Source: Rubrimonas cliftonensis
Lineage (GTDB): Bacteria > Pseudomonadota > Alphaproteobacteria > Rhodobacterales > Rhodobacteraceae
DNA: 64,000 bases
Assembly (NCBI RefSeq): GCF_900107585.1
Contig: NZ_FNQM01000004.1
Coordinates: forward strand, 310,001-374,000
Direction: 5' to 3'
Position numbers and translations under genes: made by a program. The first letter of the stretch is position 1. Every line of letters starts with the position of its first letter. Positions 44,507 through 54,223 of the stretch are shown piece by piece. Under the pieces are notes generated by a model that was given only the letters and a program-made list of their open reading frames with translations, ran no database searches and was not told where the DNA came from.

Positions 44507-45607
44507 ATGTTCACCGCGCGCAGGAAGAAGCCCGACATCGTGTCCCGCATCGTGCAGGACCCCCGCGACCGCGGCGGCCCGCGCCAGCCGATGCTGACCG
44601 TCGCGGGCCTGAAGAAGCACTTCCCCGTCCGCAGGGGCGTGCTCGGCCGCCCTGCCGGGGTGGTGCAGGCGGTCGACGGGGTGGACCTGTCGGTGGCCAA
44701 GGGCGATGTGCTGGGCGTCGTCGGCGAGTCCGGCTGCGGCAAGTCCACGCTGGCGCGGCTGCTGATGCGGCTGATCGAGCCCGACGACGGCGAGATGGTG
44801 TTCGACGGCGACCCGGTGGGCGTGCGCGGCGGGTTGTCCGTGTCCGATCTGCGCCGGCGGATGCAGATGGTGTTCCAGGACAGTTACTCCTCGCTGAACC
44901 CGCGCATCCCCATCGCCGACACCATCGCCTTCGCGCCGAAGATGAACGGCGTGCCGCCGCGGCTGGCGACCGAGCGCGCCCGGGCGCTGCTGGAGCAGGT
45001 CGGCCTGTCGCCGGCGCTTTTCGCGAAGCGCTATCCGCACGAGCTGTCGGGCGGCCAGCGCCAGCGCGTCAACATCGCCCGCGCGCTGGCGGTCGAGCCG
45101 CGGCTCGTGATCCTCGACGAAGCCGTGTCGGCGCTCGACAAGTCGGTTGAGGCGCAGGTGCTGAACCTGCTGGTGGCGCTGAAGGAGGCGCACAGCCTGA
45201 CCTACGTCTTAATCAGCCACGACCTGAACGTGGTGCGCTTCATCAGCGACCGCGTGGCGGTGATGTATCTGGGGCGCGTGGTAGAGAGCGGCTCGGTCGA
45301 CGACATCTACGACAATCCCCGCCATCCCTACACGCGCGCGCTGCTGGCCTCGGTGCCGAGCCTCGACCCCCGCCGCCGCACGCGCGAGACGCCGATCGCC
45401 GGCGATCCGCCCAACCCCGTCAACCCGCCCTCCGGCTGCCGGTTCCGCACCCGCTGCCCGCTGGCGGAGGACGTCTGCGCCGCCCGCGCGCCCGTCTTCG
45501 CCGCCGTGCCGGGCGGCGACGGCCACGGCGTCGCCTGCCACATGGCCGACGGCGCCTCGGGTCACAGCCGCGCCGCGGGCGCCACGGTCATGGAGGCCGC
45601 GTCATGA
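44507..45607 (+). CDS. ABC transporter ATP-binding protein, DppF/OppF type
   Basis: 366 aa. Walker A GVVGESGCGKST, Q-loop MVFQDSYSSLNPR, signature LSGGQRQRVNIARAL, Walker B LVILDEAVSALD and the H-loop ISHDLNVV are complete. The C-terminal oligopeptide-transporter extension has HPYTRALLASVPSLD and the Cys-rich CRFRTRCPLAEDVC, where such proteins may bind an Fe-S cluster. An unusual feature is about 25 extra N-terminal residues before the ATPase core. Its TGA overlaps the next ATPase ATG (ATGA at 45604). Confidence 0.95.
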   Translation: MFTARRKKPDIVSRIVQDPRDRGGPRQPMLTVAGLKKHFPVRRGVLGRPAGVVQAVDGVDLSVAKGDVLGVVGESGCGKSTLARLLMRLIEPDDGEMVFDGDPVGVRGGLSVSDLRRRMQMVFQDSYSSLNPRIPIADTIAFAPKMNGVPPRLATERARALLEQVGLSPALFAKRYPHELSGGQRQRVNIARALAVEPRLVILDEAVSALDKSVEAQVLNLLVALKEAHSLTYVLISHDLNVVRFISDRVAVMYLGRVVESGSVDDIYDNPRHPYTRALLASVPSLDPRRRTRETPIAGDPPNPVNPPSGCRFRTRCPLAEDVCAARAPVFAAVPGGDGHGVACHMADGASGHSRAAGATVMEAAS

Positions 45608-46593
45608 AGCACGAAGCCATCATCGACGAACCCATGGTCGAGGTTCGCGATCTGCACGTCAGCTTCGGCAAGGGCGCCGGCGCCGTGCGCGCGGTCAACG
45701 GCGTCAGCTTCGCCCTGCGCAAGGGCGAGGTGCTGGGCGTCCTCGGCGAGTCCGGCTCGGGCAAGAGCGTCATGCTGCGCACGCTGCTGGGCCTGCTGCC
45801 GGCGCATGCCCGCACCGAGGGAACGGTGACGGTGGCGGGACAGCCGGTGCTGTCGCTGCCGCCAGACGCGCTGCGCCGCCTGCGCGGCTCGACCGTCGCG
45901 ATGATCTTCCAGGAGCCGATGACCGCCTTCGATCCGGTGTTCACCATCGGCCGTCAGATCGCCGAGACGATCATGCGCCACGACCGCGTCGGCCGCGACG
46001 CCGCGATGAAGCGCGCGCAGGAGCTGCTCGAACTGGTCGCGATCCCCTCGGCGAAAGGCCGGCTCGCGAACTATCCGCACGAGATGTCGGGCGGCATGCG
46101 CCAGCGCGCCATGATCGCGCTGGCGCTGGCCTGCCGCCCCTCCGTGCTGCTGGCCGACGAGCCGACGACCGCGCTGGACGTGACGGTGCAGATCCAGATC
46201 CTGCTGCTGCTGCGCCGGCTTCAGGCCGAACTCGACATGGCGGTGGTGTTCGTCACCCACGACATCGGCGTTGCGGTCGAAATCTCGGACCGCATCGGCG
46301 TGATGTATGCCGGCCGCTTCGTCGAGGAGGCGCCGATCGAGGCGCTGGTGGACGCGCACGCCCACCCCTATACGCGCGGGCTGCTCGCCTCCACCGTCCA
46401 TGGCCAGCGCAAGGGCGAGCGGCTCGAGACCATTCCCGGCGCCCCGCCGAACCTCGCCGCGCTGCCGCCGGGCTGCGCCTTCGCGCCGCGCTGCCGCCAT
46501 GCCGACGACCGCTGCCGCGCCGAGGCGCCCGAACCTCGCGTGGTCGGGCCGTCGCATGTCGCGCGCTGCCATCATCTGTCGGCGGGGCGATGA
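45604..46593 (+). CDS. ABC transporter ATP-binding protein, DppD/OppD type
   Basis: 329 aa. Walker [14 protein letters not shown]-loop [13 protein letters not shown], signature [15 protein letters not shown], Walker [14 protein letters not shown] and H-loop [10 protein letters not shown] are present. The C-terminal extension [14 protein letters not shown]...[14 protein letters not shown] is of the OppD type with four Cys. It pairs with the preceding ATPase; the F-type gene comes before the D-type here, the reverse of the usual dppDF order. It overlaps the upstream gene by 4 bases. Confidence 0.95.
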   Translation: MKHEAIIDEPMVEVRDLHVSFGKGAGAVRAVNGVSFALRKGEVLGVLGESGSGKSVMLRTLLGLLPAHARTEGTVTVAGQPVLSLPPDALRRLRGSTVAMIFQEPMTAFDPVFTIGRQIAETIMRHDRVGRDAAMKRAQELLELVAIPSAKGRLANYPHEMSGGMRQRAMIALALACRPSVLLADEPTTALDVTVQIQILLLLRRLQAELDMAVVFVTHDIGVAVEISDRIGVMYAGRFVEEAPIEALVDAHAHPYTRGLLASTVHGQRKGERLETIPGAPPNLAALPPGCAFAPRCRHADDRCRAEAPEPRVVGPSHVARCHHLSAGR

Positions 46594-46606
46594 GGCGCGC
46601 GCGATC

Positions 46607-47986
46607 GTGAAGCACGTCGACCTTCGCCCGGAAGCCCCGGATAGCGCGTCCGAGAGTGCGCCCGCGCAGCCCCCCGCCGCGCCGGCGCTGGCGGCCTGCG
46701 CCGTCGGCGCGGCGCTCTGGGCGCTCAACGTCCAGCATGTCGCGGCGCCCTGGCCGCCGCTGCGCGACGCGGCGGTGGCGCTGCTGGTCGCCTATCTCGC
46801 GCTCACGCTGCGCCAGGCCAGCCGCACGACGGCCCTCATCGCCGCGGCCTGCGCGGCGGTGACGGCGATGCTGCTGGCGACGGGCTCGCCCTCCGCCTCG
46901 ATCCGCGACGGGCTGGATTTCGCGCTGGTGTTCATGGGCTTCTTCCCCGCCCTCGTGATGGTGCGCGCCGCCTTCGAGGCCGGGCCGCAGATCGGCCGCG
47001 TCGCCCGGCGGCTGGCCGCCCGCGGCGCGGCCGGACGGTCCGACAGCCTGCTGCTGCTGGCGCATGTCACCGGCGCGGTGATGACGATGGGCGCGGTCGG
47101 CGTCGTCGGCCCGCTGGCGCAGTCGTCCGGCGAGGACGCGTCGCGGGACGCCGCGGCGTTGACCTGCCTGCGCGGCATGTGCCTTGCGGTTCTGTGGACG
47201 CCCTTCACCGTGGGCATGGGCTTTGCGGCGAGCCATCTGCCGTCGGTGCCGCTGTGGGAGGCGTCGCTCTGCGGCGCGGCGCTGGCGGCCGTCGGGCTCG
47301 CCGCCTCGCTGCGGGGCGGGCGCGACCTGCGAAGCGTCGGCGGCGCCGTCGCCGACGTGGCGCCCGTGACCGCGCCGGCGCTGCTGGCCGCGGCGGCGCT
47401 GATCGCGGCCAATGCGGCGACGGGCCTGAGCACCCTGCACCTGATCATCCTGCTGATGCCGCCGGTCAGCCTGCTCTATGTCTGGCGGATGCGGCCCGGT
47501 TCCGTGGCGCCGCTGGGCGCGCGGGTCTGGCGAGACCTGGGCGGCATGGGCAACGACATGCTGCTGTTCTCGTGCTCCATCGCCATGGGCTTCGCGTTGC
47601 AGGCGCATCCGGGCTTCGAAGGCGCTCTGACGGGCCTCGGCCTCGACGGGCTGCCGGCGGTGGCGCTGATGGCGATGCTCACGACCATGGCGCTGCTCTG
47701 CGCGCTGGCGGGGCTGCACGTCACCGTGACCGGCGCCGTGACGATCGCGATCGCTTCGGGCCTCGACGGCGCGCTCAGCGATCTGGCGGTGTTCCTTCTG
47801 ATCCTGTTCGCGTGGTCGATGGGGGCGATGCTGTCCATGTCCTCGCTGGCGGTGGCGGTGACGGGCCGCACCTTCGACGTGCCGATGGGCCGGCTGATCT
47901 ACGGCGCCAACCTGCCCTTCGCCGCAGTCCTTGGCCTGACGCTGACGCTGGCCGTCGGGCTGATCGACTGGGCGGCGCGGTCATGA
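46607..47986 (+). CDS. Unassigned polytopic membrane protein, probable transporter
   Basis: 459 aa from a GTG at 46607, 13 bases after the ATPase stop; the ribosome site is weak and the exact start is unsure. About 10-12 hydrophobic helices are visible (for example LVFMGFFPALVMVRAAF, TGAVMTMGAVGVVGPLAQ, LHLIILLMPPVSLLYVW, LHVTVTGAVTIAIASGL, GLTLTLAVGLIDW), with conserved-looking Gly/Thr/Ser-rich breaks such as CLRGMCLAVLWTPFTVGMGFAASHLPS. The layout recalls anion permeases of the ion-transporter superfamily, but I do not recognise a family. The stop overlaps the next gene (ATGA). Its place between an ABC importer and an exporter suggests a second route for substrate or product. Confidence 0.6.
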   Translation: MKHVDLRPEAPDSASESAPAQPPAAPALAACAVGAALWALNVQHVAAPWPPLRDAAVALLVAYLALTLRQASRTTALIAAACAAVTAMLLATGSPSASIRDGLDFALVFMGFFPALVMVRAAFEAGPQIGRVARRLAARGAAGRSDSLLLLAHVTGAVMTMGAVGVVGPLAQSSGEDASRDAAALTCLRGMCLAVLWTPFTVGMGFAASHLPSVPLWEASLCGAALAAVGLAASLRGGRDLRSVGGAVADVAPVTAPALLAAAALIAANAATGLSTLHLIILLMPPVSLLYVWRMRPGSVAPLGARVWRDLGGMGNDMLLFSCSIAMGFALQAHPGFEGALTGLGLDGLPAVALMAMLTTMALLCALAGLHVTVTGAVTIAIASGLDGALSDLAVFLLILFAWSMGAMLSMSSLAVAVTGRTFDVPMGRLIYGANLPFAAVLGLTLTLAVGLIDWAARS

Positions 47987-48990
47987 GCGCGGTGGACCGC
48001 CCCGCGCGCATGATGGCGGGCGCGGTGGTGGCGCGGGCGCTGGGGCTGGGCGCGCCGGCGGCGCCGGGCGGCACGCCGGCCGTCGTCGAGGGCGCGCTGC
48101 TGATGACCGCCTCGACCTTCTTTCTCGCCAGCTCGAACGCCATGGTGCGCGGCCTTGCGCCCGATGTTCACCCCTTCGTCTCGGGCTTCTTCCTGAACCT
48201 CGCCGGGCTGCTGACCGTCTGGCCCTGGGTGCGCCGCGAGGGCTGGCGGGCGATGCGAATGAAGGCGCCGGGGATTCACGCCGTCCGGGCGCTGACCGGC
48301 GTGGCGACGCTGATGGCGTGGATGTGGGTGCTGACCGAGGTCGAGCTCGCCAAGGCCACCGCGCTCAGCTTCACCGCGCCGCTGTTCGTCGCCGCCGCCG
48401 CCGGGTTCATGATGGGAGAGCGCGTCACGCGCGGGCGCTGGCTGGCGCTGGCGGCGGGCTTTCTCGGCGCGATGCTGGTGCTGCGCCCGGGGATCGTCGC
48501 GCTGGACCTCGGCGCCGCTGTCACGCTGCTGGCCGCGGCGGGCATGGCGGCGATGTACGTCACCACCAAGATGCTGCTGGCGCACGAGAGCGCGGCGTCG
48601 GTGATCGTCAACACCGCGCTGGTGATGACGCCGCTCTCGCTGGTCCCGGCGCTGGCTGTCTGGAGCGCGCCGCCGCCTTCGATGTGGGCGCTGCTCGCGG
48701 CCATGGGCCTCGCCGGCACGCTGGGCCGGGTGCTGCTGACCCGCGCGCTTCAGGTCGCCGACGCGACGTCGGTCATGCCCTTCGACTTCGGACGGCTCGT
48801 GTTCATCGCGATCATCGGGGCGCTGTTCTTCGGCGAGCGGCCCGACCTCTGGACCGTCGTCGGCTCGCTGGTCATCGCGGCCGCGGCCGTCCTCGTCACC
48901 CGGGCGGAGGCGCGCGCCGCGCCCCCGGCCATCGTCCCGCCCCCCGCCACAGGAGACCAGCAGCCATGCTCCCGAACGACCGACCGTTGA
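47983..48990 (+). CDS. DMT-superfamily (EamA) transporter
   Basis: 335 aa from the ATG at 47983, overlapping the previous TGA. Ten predicted helices in two EamA repeats: TASTFFLASSNAMVRGLAPDVHPF in the first and VTLLAAAGMAAMYVTTKMLLAHES in the second; KATALSFTAPLFVAAAAGFMMGERVTRGRWLALAAGFLGAMLVLRPG is the typical repeat end. EamA proteins usually export small metabolites or amino acids. It overlaps the start of the first amidase gene (48966) by 25 bases, so it is in the same transcript. Confidence 0.9.
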   Translation: MSAVDRPARMMAGAVVARALGLGAPAAPGGTPAVVEGALLMTASTFFLASSNAMVRGLAPDVHPFVSGFFLNLAGLLTVWPWVRREGWRAMRMKAPGIHAVRALTGVATLMAWMWVLTEVELAKATALSFTAPLFVAAAAGFMMGERVTRGRWLALAAGFLGAMLVLRPGIVALDLGAAVTLLAAAGMAAMYVTTKMLLAHESAASVIVNTALVMTPLSLVPALAVWSAPPPSMWALLAAMGLAGTLGRVLLTRALQVADATSVMPFDFGRLVFIAIIGALFFGERPDLWTVVGSLVIAAAAVLVTRAEARAAPPAIVPPPATGDQQPCSRTTDR

Positions 48991-50381
48991 CCATCGCCGA
49001 GGCGGCGGACCTGATCCGCGACGGCAAGCTCTCGCCCGTCGGGCTGGTCGAGGACTGCCTGCGCCGCATCGACGCGCTGGACGGAACCTATCACGCCTTC
49101 ATCGAGGTGCTGCGCGAACCCGCGCTCGCCGCCGCCCGCGCGGCCGAGGCCGAGATCGCCGCCGGCCGCTGGCGCGGCCCGATGCATGGCGTCCCCATCG
49201 GCCTGAAGGACATCTACGAGACGAAGGGCGTGCGGACCACCGGGCATTCCCGCGTCGCGGCCGACTATGTGCCGACCGAGGACGCGACGACGACGGCGAT
49301 GCTCGAGGCTTCGGGCGCCATCAACCTCGGCAAGCTCGCGACCTGGGAGTTCGCGATCGGCGGCCCGAGCTTCGACCTGCCCTGGCCGCCTGCGGGCAAC
49401 CCGTGGCGGCACGACCATGACCCGGGCGGCTCGTCCTCGGGCACTGGCACGGCGGTCGCGACCGGCATGGTGCTGGGCGGCATGGGGTCGGACACCGGCG
49501 GCTCGATCCGGTTTCCGGCGGCGCTCTGCGGCATCGCGGGCATCAAGCCGACCTATGGCCGCGTCAGCCGCGCCGGCGTCATGCCGCTGTCGTTCAGTCT
49601 GGATCACGCCGGGCCGATGGCGTGGACGGTCGAGGACTGCGCGATCATGATGCAGGCGCTGGCCGGTCATGACCCGCGCGACCCCGCCTCGGCGGAGCTT
49701 CCCGTCCCCGACTACCGCGCCGCGCTGACCGGCGACGCGAAGGGCCTGCGCGTCGGCGTGCTGCGGCAGTTCTACGAGACCGACGCCCCCGCCGACGCGG
49801 ACTGCGCCGCGGCCTTCGACGCGGCGCTGGCGGCGCTGGCCGATCTGGGCGCGACGGTGGTGGAGCTGCCGGCGCTCTCGCCGATGCAGGACTACCTCGC
49901 CGCCGCGTTCCTGATCTCGCGCAGCGAGGCCTTCGCGATCCACGAGGAGACGCTGCGCGCCAGCCCCGGGCTCTACGGCGAGGTCGCGCGCGAGCGGATG
50001 CTGATGGGCGCGCTGGTGACGGGCGCCGACTATGTGCAGGCCATGCGGCGGCGGCGCGAGCTGTGCGTCGAGTTCGCCGCCGCCATGCGCGGCGTGGACG
50101 TCGTGGCGCTGCCCACGCTGCCCACCGCGGCGCCGAAACTCGGCGCCTACGGCAAGCACTTCACCATCGACCGGCCGCTCTACACCACGCCCTTCAACCT
50201 CACCGGCAGCCCGGCGCTGTCGGTCTGCGACGGCTTCAGCGCCGAGGGCTTGCCCTTCGGTCTGCAGATCGTCGGCCACCCCTTCGACGAGGCGACCGTG
50301 ATGCGCGTGGGCGACGCCTACGAGAAGGCCACGCAGTGGCGGGGCATGCGCCCCGAGCCTCTGGCGATGGCCGCCGAGTGA
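48966..50381 (+). CDS. Amidase-signature enzyme 1
   Basis: 471 aa. The Lys-cisSer-Ser catalytic triad is at K81 (IGLKDIYETKG), S156 (DPGGSSSGTG) and S180 (GSDTGGSIRFPA), spacing 75 and 24 as in GatA. It hydrolyses C-N bonds of carboxamides or ureides in the cytoplasm; whether it is a GatA-like, AtzE-like or other member cannot be told from motifs. The ATG at 48966 has AGGAGACC upstream. It is more similar to amidase 2 (shared SFSLDHAGPMAWT.EDCAIM and DYVQA(M/L)RRRRELC) than to amidase 3. Followed after 20 bases by the small AtzG/GatC-like gene. Confidence 0.93.
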   Translation: MLPNDRPLTIAEAADLIRDGKLSPVGLVEDCLRRIDALDGTYHAFIEVLREPALAAARAAEAEIAAGRWRGPMHGVPIGLKDIYETKGVRTTGHSRVAADYVPTEDATTTAMLEASGAINLGKLATWEFAIGGPSFDLPWPPAGNPWRHDHDPGGSSSGTGTAVATGMVLGGMGSDTGGSIRFPAALCGIAGIKPTYGRVSRAGVMPLSFSLDHAGPMAWTVEDCAIMMQALAGHDPRDPASAELPVPDYRAALTGDAKGLRVGVLRQFYETDAPADADCAAAFDAALAALADLGATVVELPALSPMQDYLAAAFLISRSEAFAIHEETLRASPGLYGEVARERMLMGALVTGADYVQAMRRRRELCVEFAAAMRGVDVVALPTLPTAAPKLGAYGKHFTIDRPLYTTPFNLTGSPALSVCDGFSAEGLPFGLQIVGHPFDEATVMRVGDAYEKATQWRGMRPEPLAMAAE

Positions 50382-50401
50382 CAACCAGAGGAGTGAACGC
50401 C

Positions 50402-50605
50402 ATGACCGAACCCACCATCAGCAGGCAGGATTTCGACGTGCTTCTGGCCCGCGCGGGCCTGACGCTGGACGAGAAGCAGGCCGAGGACCTCCGCCACGCC
50501 TACAAATATGTGCAGGCCATGGCCGAACGCGTGCGCACCCCCCGCGGGCGTGAGGCCGAGCCGGCGCACATCTTCGTCTTCCCGCACGAGGCGACGGCGG
50601 GATGA
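50402..50605 (+). CDS. AtzG/GatC-like small amidase partner
   Basis: 67 aa: MTEPTISRQDFDVLLARAGLTLDEKQAEDLRHAYKYVQAMAERVR and then an extended tail, AHIFVFPHEATAG. The helix-helix-tail plan (small N-terminal helical bundle, proline-rich extended tail) is that of AtzG and GatC, which wrap the amidase AtzE/GatA. The gene is flanked by two amidase genes, and its TGA overlaps the ATG of amidase 2 (ATGA), so a complex with amidase 2, or possibly amidase 1, is likely. No catalytic residues are expected. Identification is by plan and context, not strong residue identity. Confidence 0.7.
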   Translation: MTEPTISRQDFDVLLARAGLTLDEKQAEDLRHAYKYVQAMAERVRTPRGREAEPAHIFVFPHEATAG

Positions 50606-52014
50606 TCGGCTCGAACGCCTTCCCCACCATCGCCGAGGCGTCGCGCGCCATCGAGGCCGGGACGCTGTCGCCCGTGGCGCTGACCGAGTTCATCCTCGAC
50701 CGCATCGCCGCGCTCGACGGTCGGCTCAACGCCTATCTGACCGTCACCGCAGACGCCGCCCGCGCCGAGGCGCGGGACGCCGAGGCCGAGATCCGGGCGG
50801 GCCGCCGACGCGGCCCGCTCCACGGCGTCCCGATCGCCTTCAAGGACATCTTCGAGACGGCGGGCGTGCCCACCACCTGCCAGTCCCGCGCGCTGGCGGG
50901 CCATGTGCCCGCACGGGACGCGACCTCGGTCGCGAAGGTCCGCGCGGCCGGCGCCGTCGGGCTGGGCAAGCTGACCACCCACGAGTTCGCCTTCGGCGGC
51001 CCCAGCTTCGACATCCTGGGCCAGCCGGCGCGCAACCCGTGGAACACCGCGCATTTCACCGGCGGCTCCAGCAGCGGCACGGGGGCGGCGGTGACGGCGG
51101 GGCTGGCGCTGGGCGGCTTCGGGTCCGACACGGGCGGCTCGATCCGCCTGCCGGCGGCCTATTTCGGCCTCGTCGGACTGAAGCCCACCTATGGCCGCAT
51201 CAGCCGGGCGGGGGTGTTCCCGCTGGCCTTCAGCCTCGACCATGCCGGGCCGATGGCCTGGACCGCCGAGGACTGCGCGATCATGCTGGAGGCGATGGCC
51301 GGCCACGACCCGGCCGACCCTGCTTCCGCCGACGTTCCCGCGCCGCCCTACGCCGCGATGCTGGACCGCGACCTCACCGGCCTGCGCATCGGCGTGATCC
51401 GGCATTTCTGGGAGGAGGCCGAGGCCGAGCCCGAGACCGTCGCGGCGCTGGAGGCGGCGCTGAAGGTGTTCGAGGGCCTCGGCGCCAAGCTGGTCGAGGT
51501 GCGGCTGTCGCCGCTCAGCGACTGGTGCGCGACGTGCAGCCTGATCCTGCTGTCGGAAGCCTTCGCCGTGCACGAGGAATGGCTGCGCGGCTCGCCCGAG
51601 ATCTATGGCGAGTTCATGCGGATGCGGCTGTTCCTGGCCGGTGCCATCACGGCGGCCGATTATGTGCAGGCCCTGAGGCGGCGGCGCGAGCTGTGCGCCG
51701 AGTTCGCCGCGGCCTTCGCCGACGTGGACGTGATGTTCACCGCCACCGCCGCGGGGCCCGCCCCGCGCATCGAGGAGATGGGCGCGTTCTACACCTTCGC
51801 CCGGCCGCTGCTGACGATGCCGTTCAACGTGACCGGCTCGCCTGCGCTCGCGACGCGGGCCGGGTTCTCGTCCGAGGGCCTGCCGCTGTCGCTGTCGCTG
51901 ATCGGCAAGCCGTTCGACGAGGCGACGGTGCTGGCGGCGGCGCACGCCTACGAGAAGGCGACGGAATGGGCCGCGCGGCGCCCGTCGCTCGAAGCGGTCG
52001 ATGCGGCGGCCTGA
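50602..52014 (+). CDS. Amidase-signature enzyme 2 (AtzE-like, with small partner)
   Basis: 470 aa. Triad K81 (IAFKDIFETAG), S156 (TGGSSSGTG) and S180 (GSDTGGSIRLPA), identical spacing to amidase 1. The coupled small protein upstream (4-base overlap) mirrors atzG-atzE, where AtzE deaminates 1-carboxybiuret in cyanuric acid breakdown. No cyanuric acid hydrolase (AtzD) or allophanate hydrolase C-terminal domain is present in the window, so the substrate need not be the same. Last plus-strand gene of the ABC-amidase operon; the isochorismatase gene converges from the other strand 56 bases away. Confidence 0.92.
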   Translation: MIGSNAFPTIAEASRAIEAGTLSPVALTEFILDRIAALDGRLNAYLTVTADAARAEARDAEAEIRAGRRRGPLHGVPIAFKDIFETAGVPTTCQSRALAGHVPARDATSVAKVRAAGAVGLGKLTTHEFAFGGPSFDILGQPARNPWNTAHFTGGSSSGTGAAVTAGLALGGFGSDTGGSIRLPAAYFGLVGLKPTYGRISRAGVFPLAFSLDHAGPMAWTAEDCAIMLEAMAGHDPADPASADVPAPPYAAMLDRDLTGLRIGVIRHFWEEAEAEPETVAALEAALKVFEGLGAKLVEVRLSPLSDWCATCSLILLSEAFAVHEEWLRGSPEIYGEFMRMRLFLAGAITAADYVQALRRRRELCAEFAAAFADVDVMFTATAAGPAPRIEEMGAFYTFARPLLTMPFNVTGSPALATRAGFSSEGLPLSLSLIGKPFDEATVLAAAHAYEKATEWAARRPSLEAVDAAA

Positions 52015-52069
52015 AAAGCGAGGGCCGGGGCGCGGAACCGCGCCCCGGCCACGGACTCGGGCCGGAAGC

Positions 52070-52777
52070 CTATTCGGCGGCGACGGCCGTGGCGGCGCCG
52101 GCGCGCAGCGCCGCGATCGCCTCGTCGGTCGACTGCACGTCGCAGAACGACTGCAGCAGCGCCGTCAGGGTGGCGTTGTGGTCGGCGTCGGTCGGCGCCG
52201 CGTTGGCGTCGGAGACGAACACCGTCTTGAAGTTCAGCATCATGGCGTCTCGCGCGGTGGACTCGCAGCAGACATGGCTCGCGGTGCCGACGACGATCAC
52301 CGTGTCGAAGCCGCCGGCCCGCAGATGCGCCTCGAGCGTCGAGGAGCCCTGGATCAGCGCGCTGAAGCGCGTCTTCTCGATCTGCGGATCGTCGGGTCGC
52401 ACGTCGAGCAGCGGCCAGAGCTGGTGCCCCTCCGCGCCGCGGGCCATCCATGCGAACATCCGCGCCTTGAGGTCGGGCGTCATGAAGTGGTCGCACCAGG
52501 CCGACCAGTTCGCCGCCGTCTCGGGGTGGATGGTGTTGCGAATCCAGACCACCTCGCCGCCGGTCTCGCGCATCGCGGCCGCAAGCCGGTTCACGTTCGG
52601 CACGATGTCGCGCGCATGGCCGATCTCGGCCGGGGCGCCGGGGGCCATGAAGGCGTTCTGGAGGTCGACCACCACCAGCGCGGTGCGCGCGGGGTCGAGC
52701 GTCTCGTGGATGCGCACCCGGCCGCGGCGGGCCATGGCGCGGGCGACGGCGTGCGCGCCGATCTTCACCTCGTGCAT
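52070..52777 (-). CDS. Isochorismatase-family cysteine hydrolase
   Basis: 235 aa. The catalytic triad is D38 (VVVDLQNAF), K135 (EKTRFSAL) and C170 (TASHVCCESTARDAMM); the VCxESTxRD arrangement resembles ureidoacrylate amidohydrolase RutB and biuret hydrolase more than isochorismatases. Such enzymes cleave terminal amide or ureide bonds releasing ammonia or carbamate. It is 24 bases downstream of amidase 3 on the minus strand and clearly in its operon. The substrate is unknown, but the combination with three amidases suggests sequential removal of amide or carbamoyl groups from one compound. Confidence 0.9.
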   Translation of the reverse strand: MHEVKIGAHAVARAMARRGRVRIHETLDPARTALVVVDLQNAFMAPGAPAEIGHARDIVPNVNRLAAAMRETGGEVVWIRNTIHPETAANWSAWCDHFMTPDLKARMFAWMARGAEGHQLWPLLDVRPDDPQIEKTRFSALIQGSSTLEAHLRAGGFDTVIVVGTASHVCCESTARDAMMLNFKTVFVSDANAAPTDADHNATLTALLQSFCDVQSTDEAIAALRAGAATAVAAE

Positions 52778-52801
52778 CGTCTCGGTCTCCTCTGCTGGGG
52801 G

Positions 52802-54223
52802 TCAGGCGGCCGCGGCGGCGTCGCCGCGGGCGATGGCGGGCCGGCGCGCGCGTTCGCCCAGCGCGGCCTCGACCACCGCGCCGGCGGCGTAGGCCGCGGC
52901 CTCGTCGAAGGGCCCGCCGACCAGCTGCACCGCAAGCGGCAGCCCGTCGCGGGCGAAGCCGGCGCATACGGTGAGCGCGGGCAGGCCCGTCACGTTGCAG
53001 GGCGAGGTGATCGACGGCGGGCCCGACAGCATGGTGTCGGGGCGCACGGCGTCGAGCCGCGGGGCAGGGCCGACGGCGCCGGCGACCAGCAGCACGTCGA
53101 GGCCGGCCATGGCGGTCGCCATCTCGGCGCAGAGCTCGCGGCGGCGGCGCAGCGCCTGCACATGGTCCGCCGCGGTGAACAGCGCGCCGGGCAGCAGTCG
53201 GGCGCGCATGTAGGGGCCGAAGATCTCGGGTCGTTCGCGGAAATCCGCCTCGTGCAGCGCGAAAGCCTCGCTCATCAGGATCACGCGGTTGCAGGCCTGA
53301 TAGTCGGCCAGCGGCGAGAGGCGCACGTCCTCGATGACCGCGCCGGCGTCGGCCAGCGCGTCGGCGGCGGCGTCGAAGGCCGCCACGCCCTGCGGGTCGA
53401 AGGCGGCGTCGCCGTCGTGGAAGCCGCGCGCCAGCCCGACGCGCAGGCCCGCGGCGCCGCGTGCGGCCGCGGCCGGCCAGTCGGCGCGGGGCCGTTCCGC
53501 CGAGCCGGGGTCGCGGGGGTCGTGGCCGGCCATCGCCGCCAGCATCAGCGCGTTGTCGGCGACGGTCCACGTCATCGGACCGATATGGTCGAGGCTGTAG
53601 GCCAGCGGCGAGACGCCCGACCGGCTGACGCGCCCATAGGTCGGCTTCATCCCGGCCAGACCGCAGAAGGCGGCCGGAATCCGGATCGAGCCGCCCGTGT
53701 CGGTGCCGACGGCGCCCGGAACCAGCCCTGCCGCGACGGCTGCGCCAGATCCGCTGCTCGAGCCGCCGGGGTAGTGCGCGAGGTTCCACGGGTTGCGGGC
53801 GGGCCCGTGCGGCAGGTCCGGGTCCGGGCCGCCGATGGCGAATTCATGCGTCTCGGTCTTGCCGACGAGGATCGCGCCCGCCGCGCGCAACCGCGCTGCA
53901 ACCGCGCTGTCTCGCGCCGCGACCTGTCCTTCGGTCAGACGCGAGCCATTGCCGGTCGGCATGCCGGCGACGTCGCAGATGTCCTTCAGCGCGACGGGAA
54001 CGCCGTGGAGCGGCCCGAGCGCGGCGCCGGCGGCGACGGCCGCCTCGGCATGGCGGGCCTGGGCCAGGGCGCCCTCCGCGTCGACATGGACGAAGCAGCG
54101 CAGTTCGGGCGCGAGCGCGCTGATTCGCGTCAGCGCCTCCGTCACCGCCTCGACCGGCGAGACCGTCTTCGCCGCGACGGCCTGCGCCGTTCCCGCAAGC
54201 CCGAGTTCCCAGATCGCCGTCAT
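52802..54223 (-). CDS. Amidase-signature enzyme 3
   Basis: 473 aa from the ATG at 54223 with a strong AGGAGG site; in-frame residues further upstream cross the AT-rich promoter and are not coding. Triad K80 ([11 protein letters not shown]), S155 ([10 protein letters not shown]) and S179 ([12 protein letters not shown]). It differs from amidases 1 and 2 in the C-terminal half and carries the C-terminal [14 protein letters not shown] tail. Divergent from the second binding protein, with a copy of the putative GntR operator in the shared promoter. First gene of a two-gene operon with the cysteine hydrolase. Confidence 0.92.
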   Translation of the reverse strand: MTAIWELGLAGTAQAVAAKTVSPVEAVTEALTRISALAPELRCFVHVDAEGALAQARHAEAAVAAGAALGPLHGVPVALKDICDVAGMPTGNGSRLTEGQVAARDSAVAARLRAAGAILVGKTETHEFAIGGPDPDLPHGPARNPWNLAHYPGGSSSGSGAAVAAGLVPGAVGTDTGGSIRIPAAFCGLAGMKPTYGRVSRSGVSPLAYSLDHIGPMTWTVADNALMLAAMAGHDPRDPGSAERPRADWPAAAARGAAGLRVGLARGFHDGDAAFDPQGVAAFDAAADALADAGAVIEDVRLSPLADYQACNRVILMSEAFALHEADFRERPEIFGPYMRARLLPGALFTAADHVQALRRRRELCAEMATAMAGLDVLLVAGAVGPAPRLDAVRPDTMLSGPPSITSPCNVTGLPALTVCAGFARDGLPLAVQLVGGPFDEAAAYAAGAVVEAALGERARRPAIARGDAAAAA

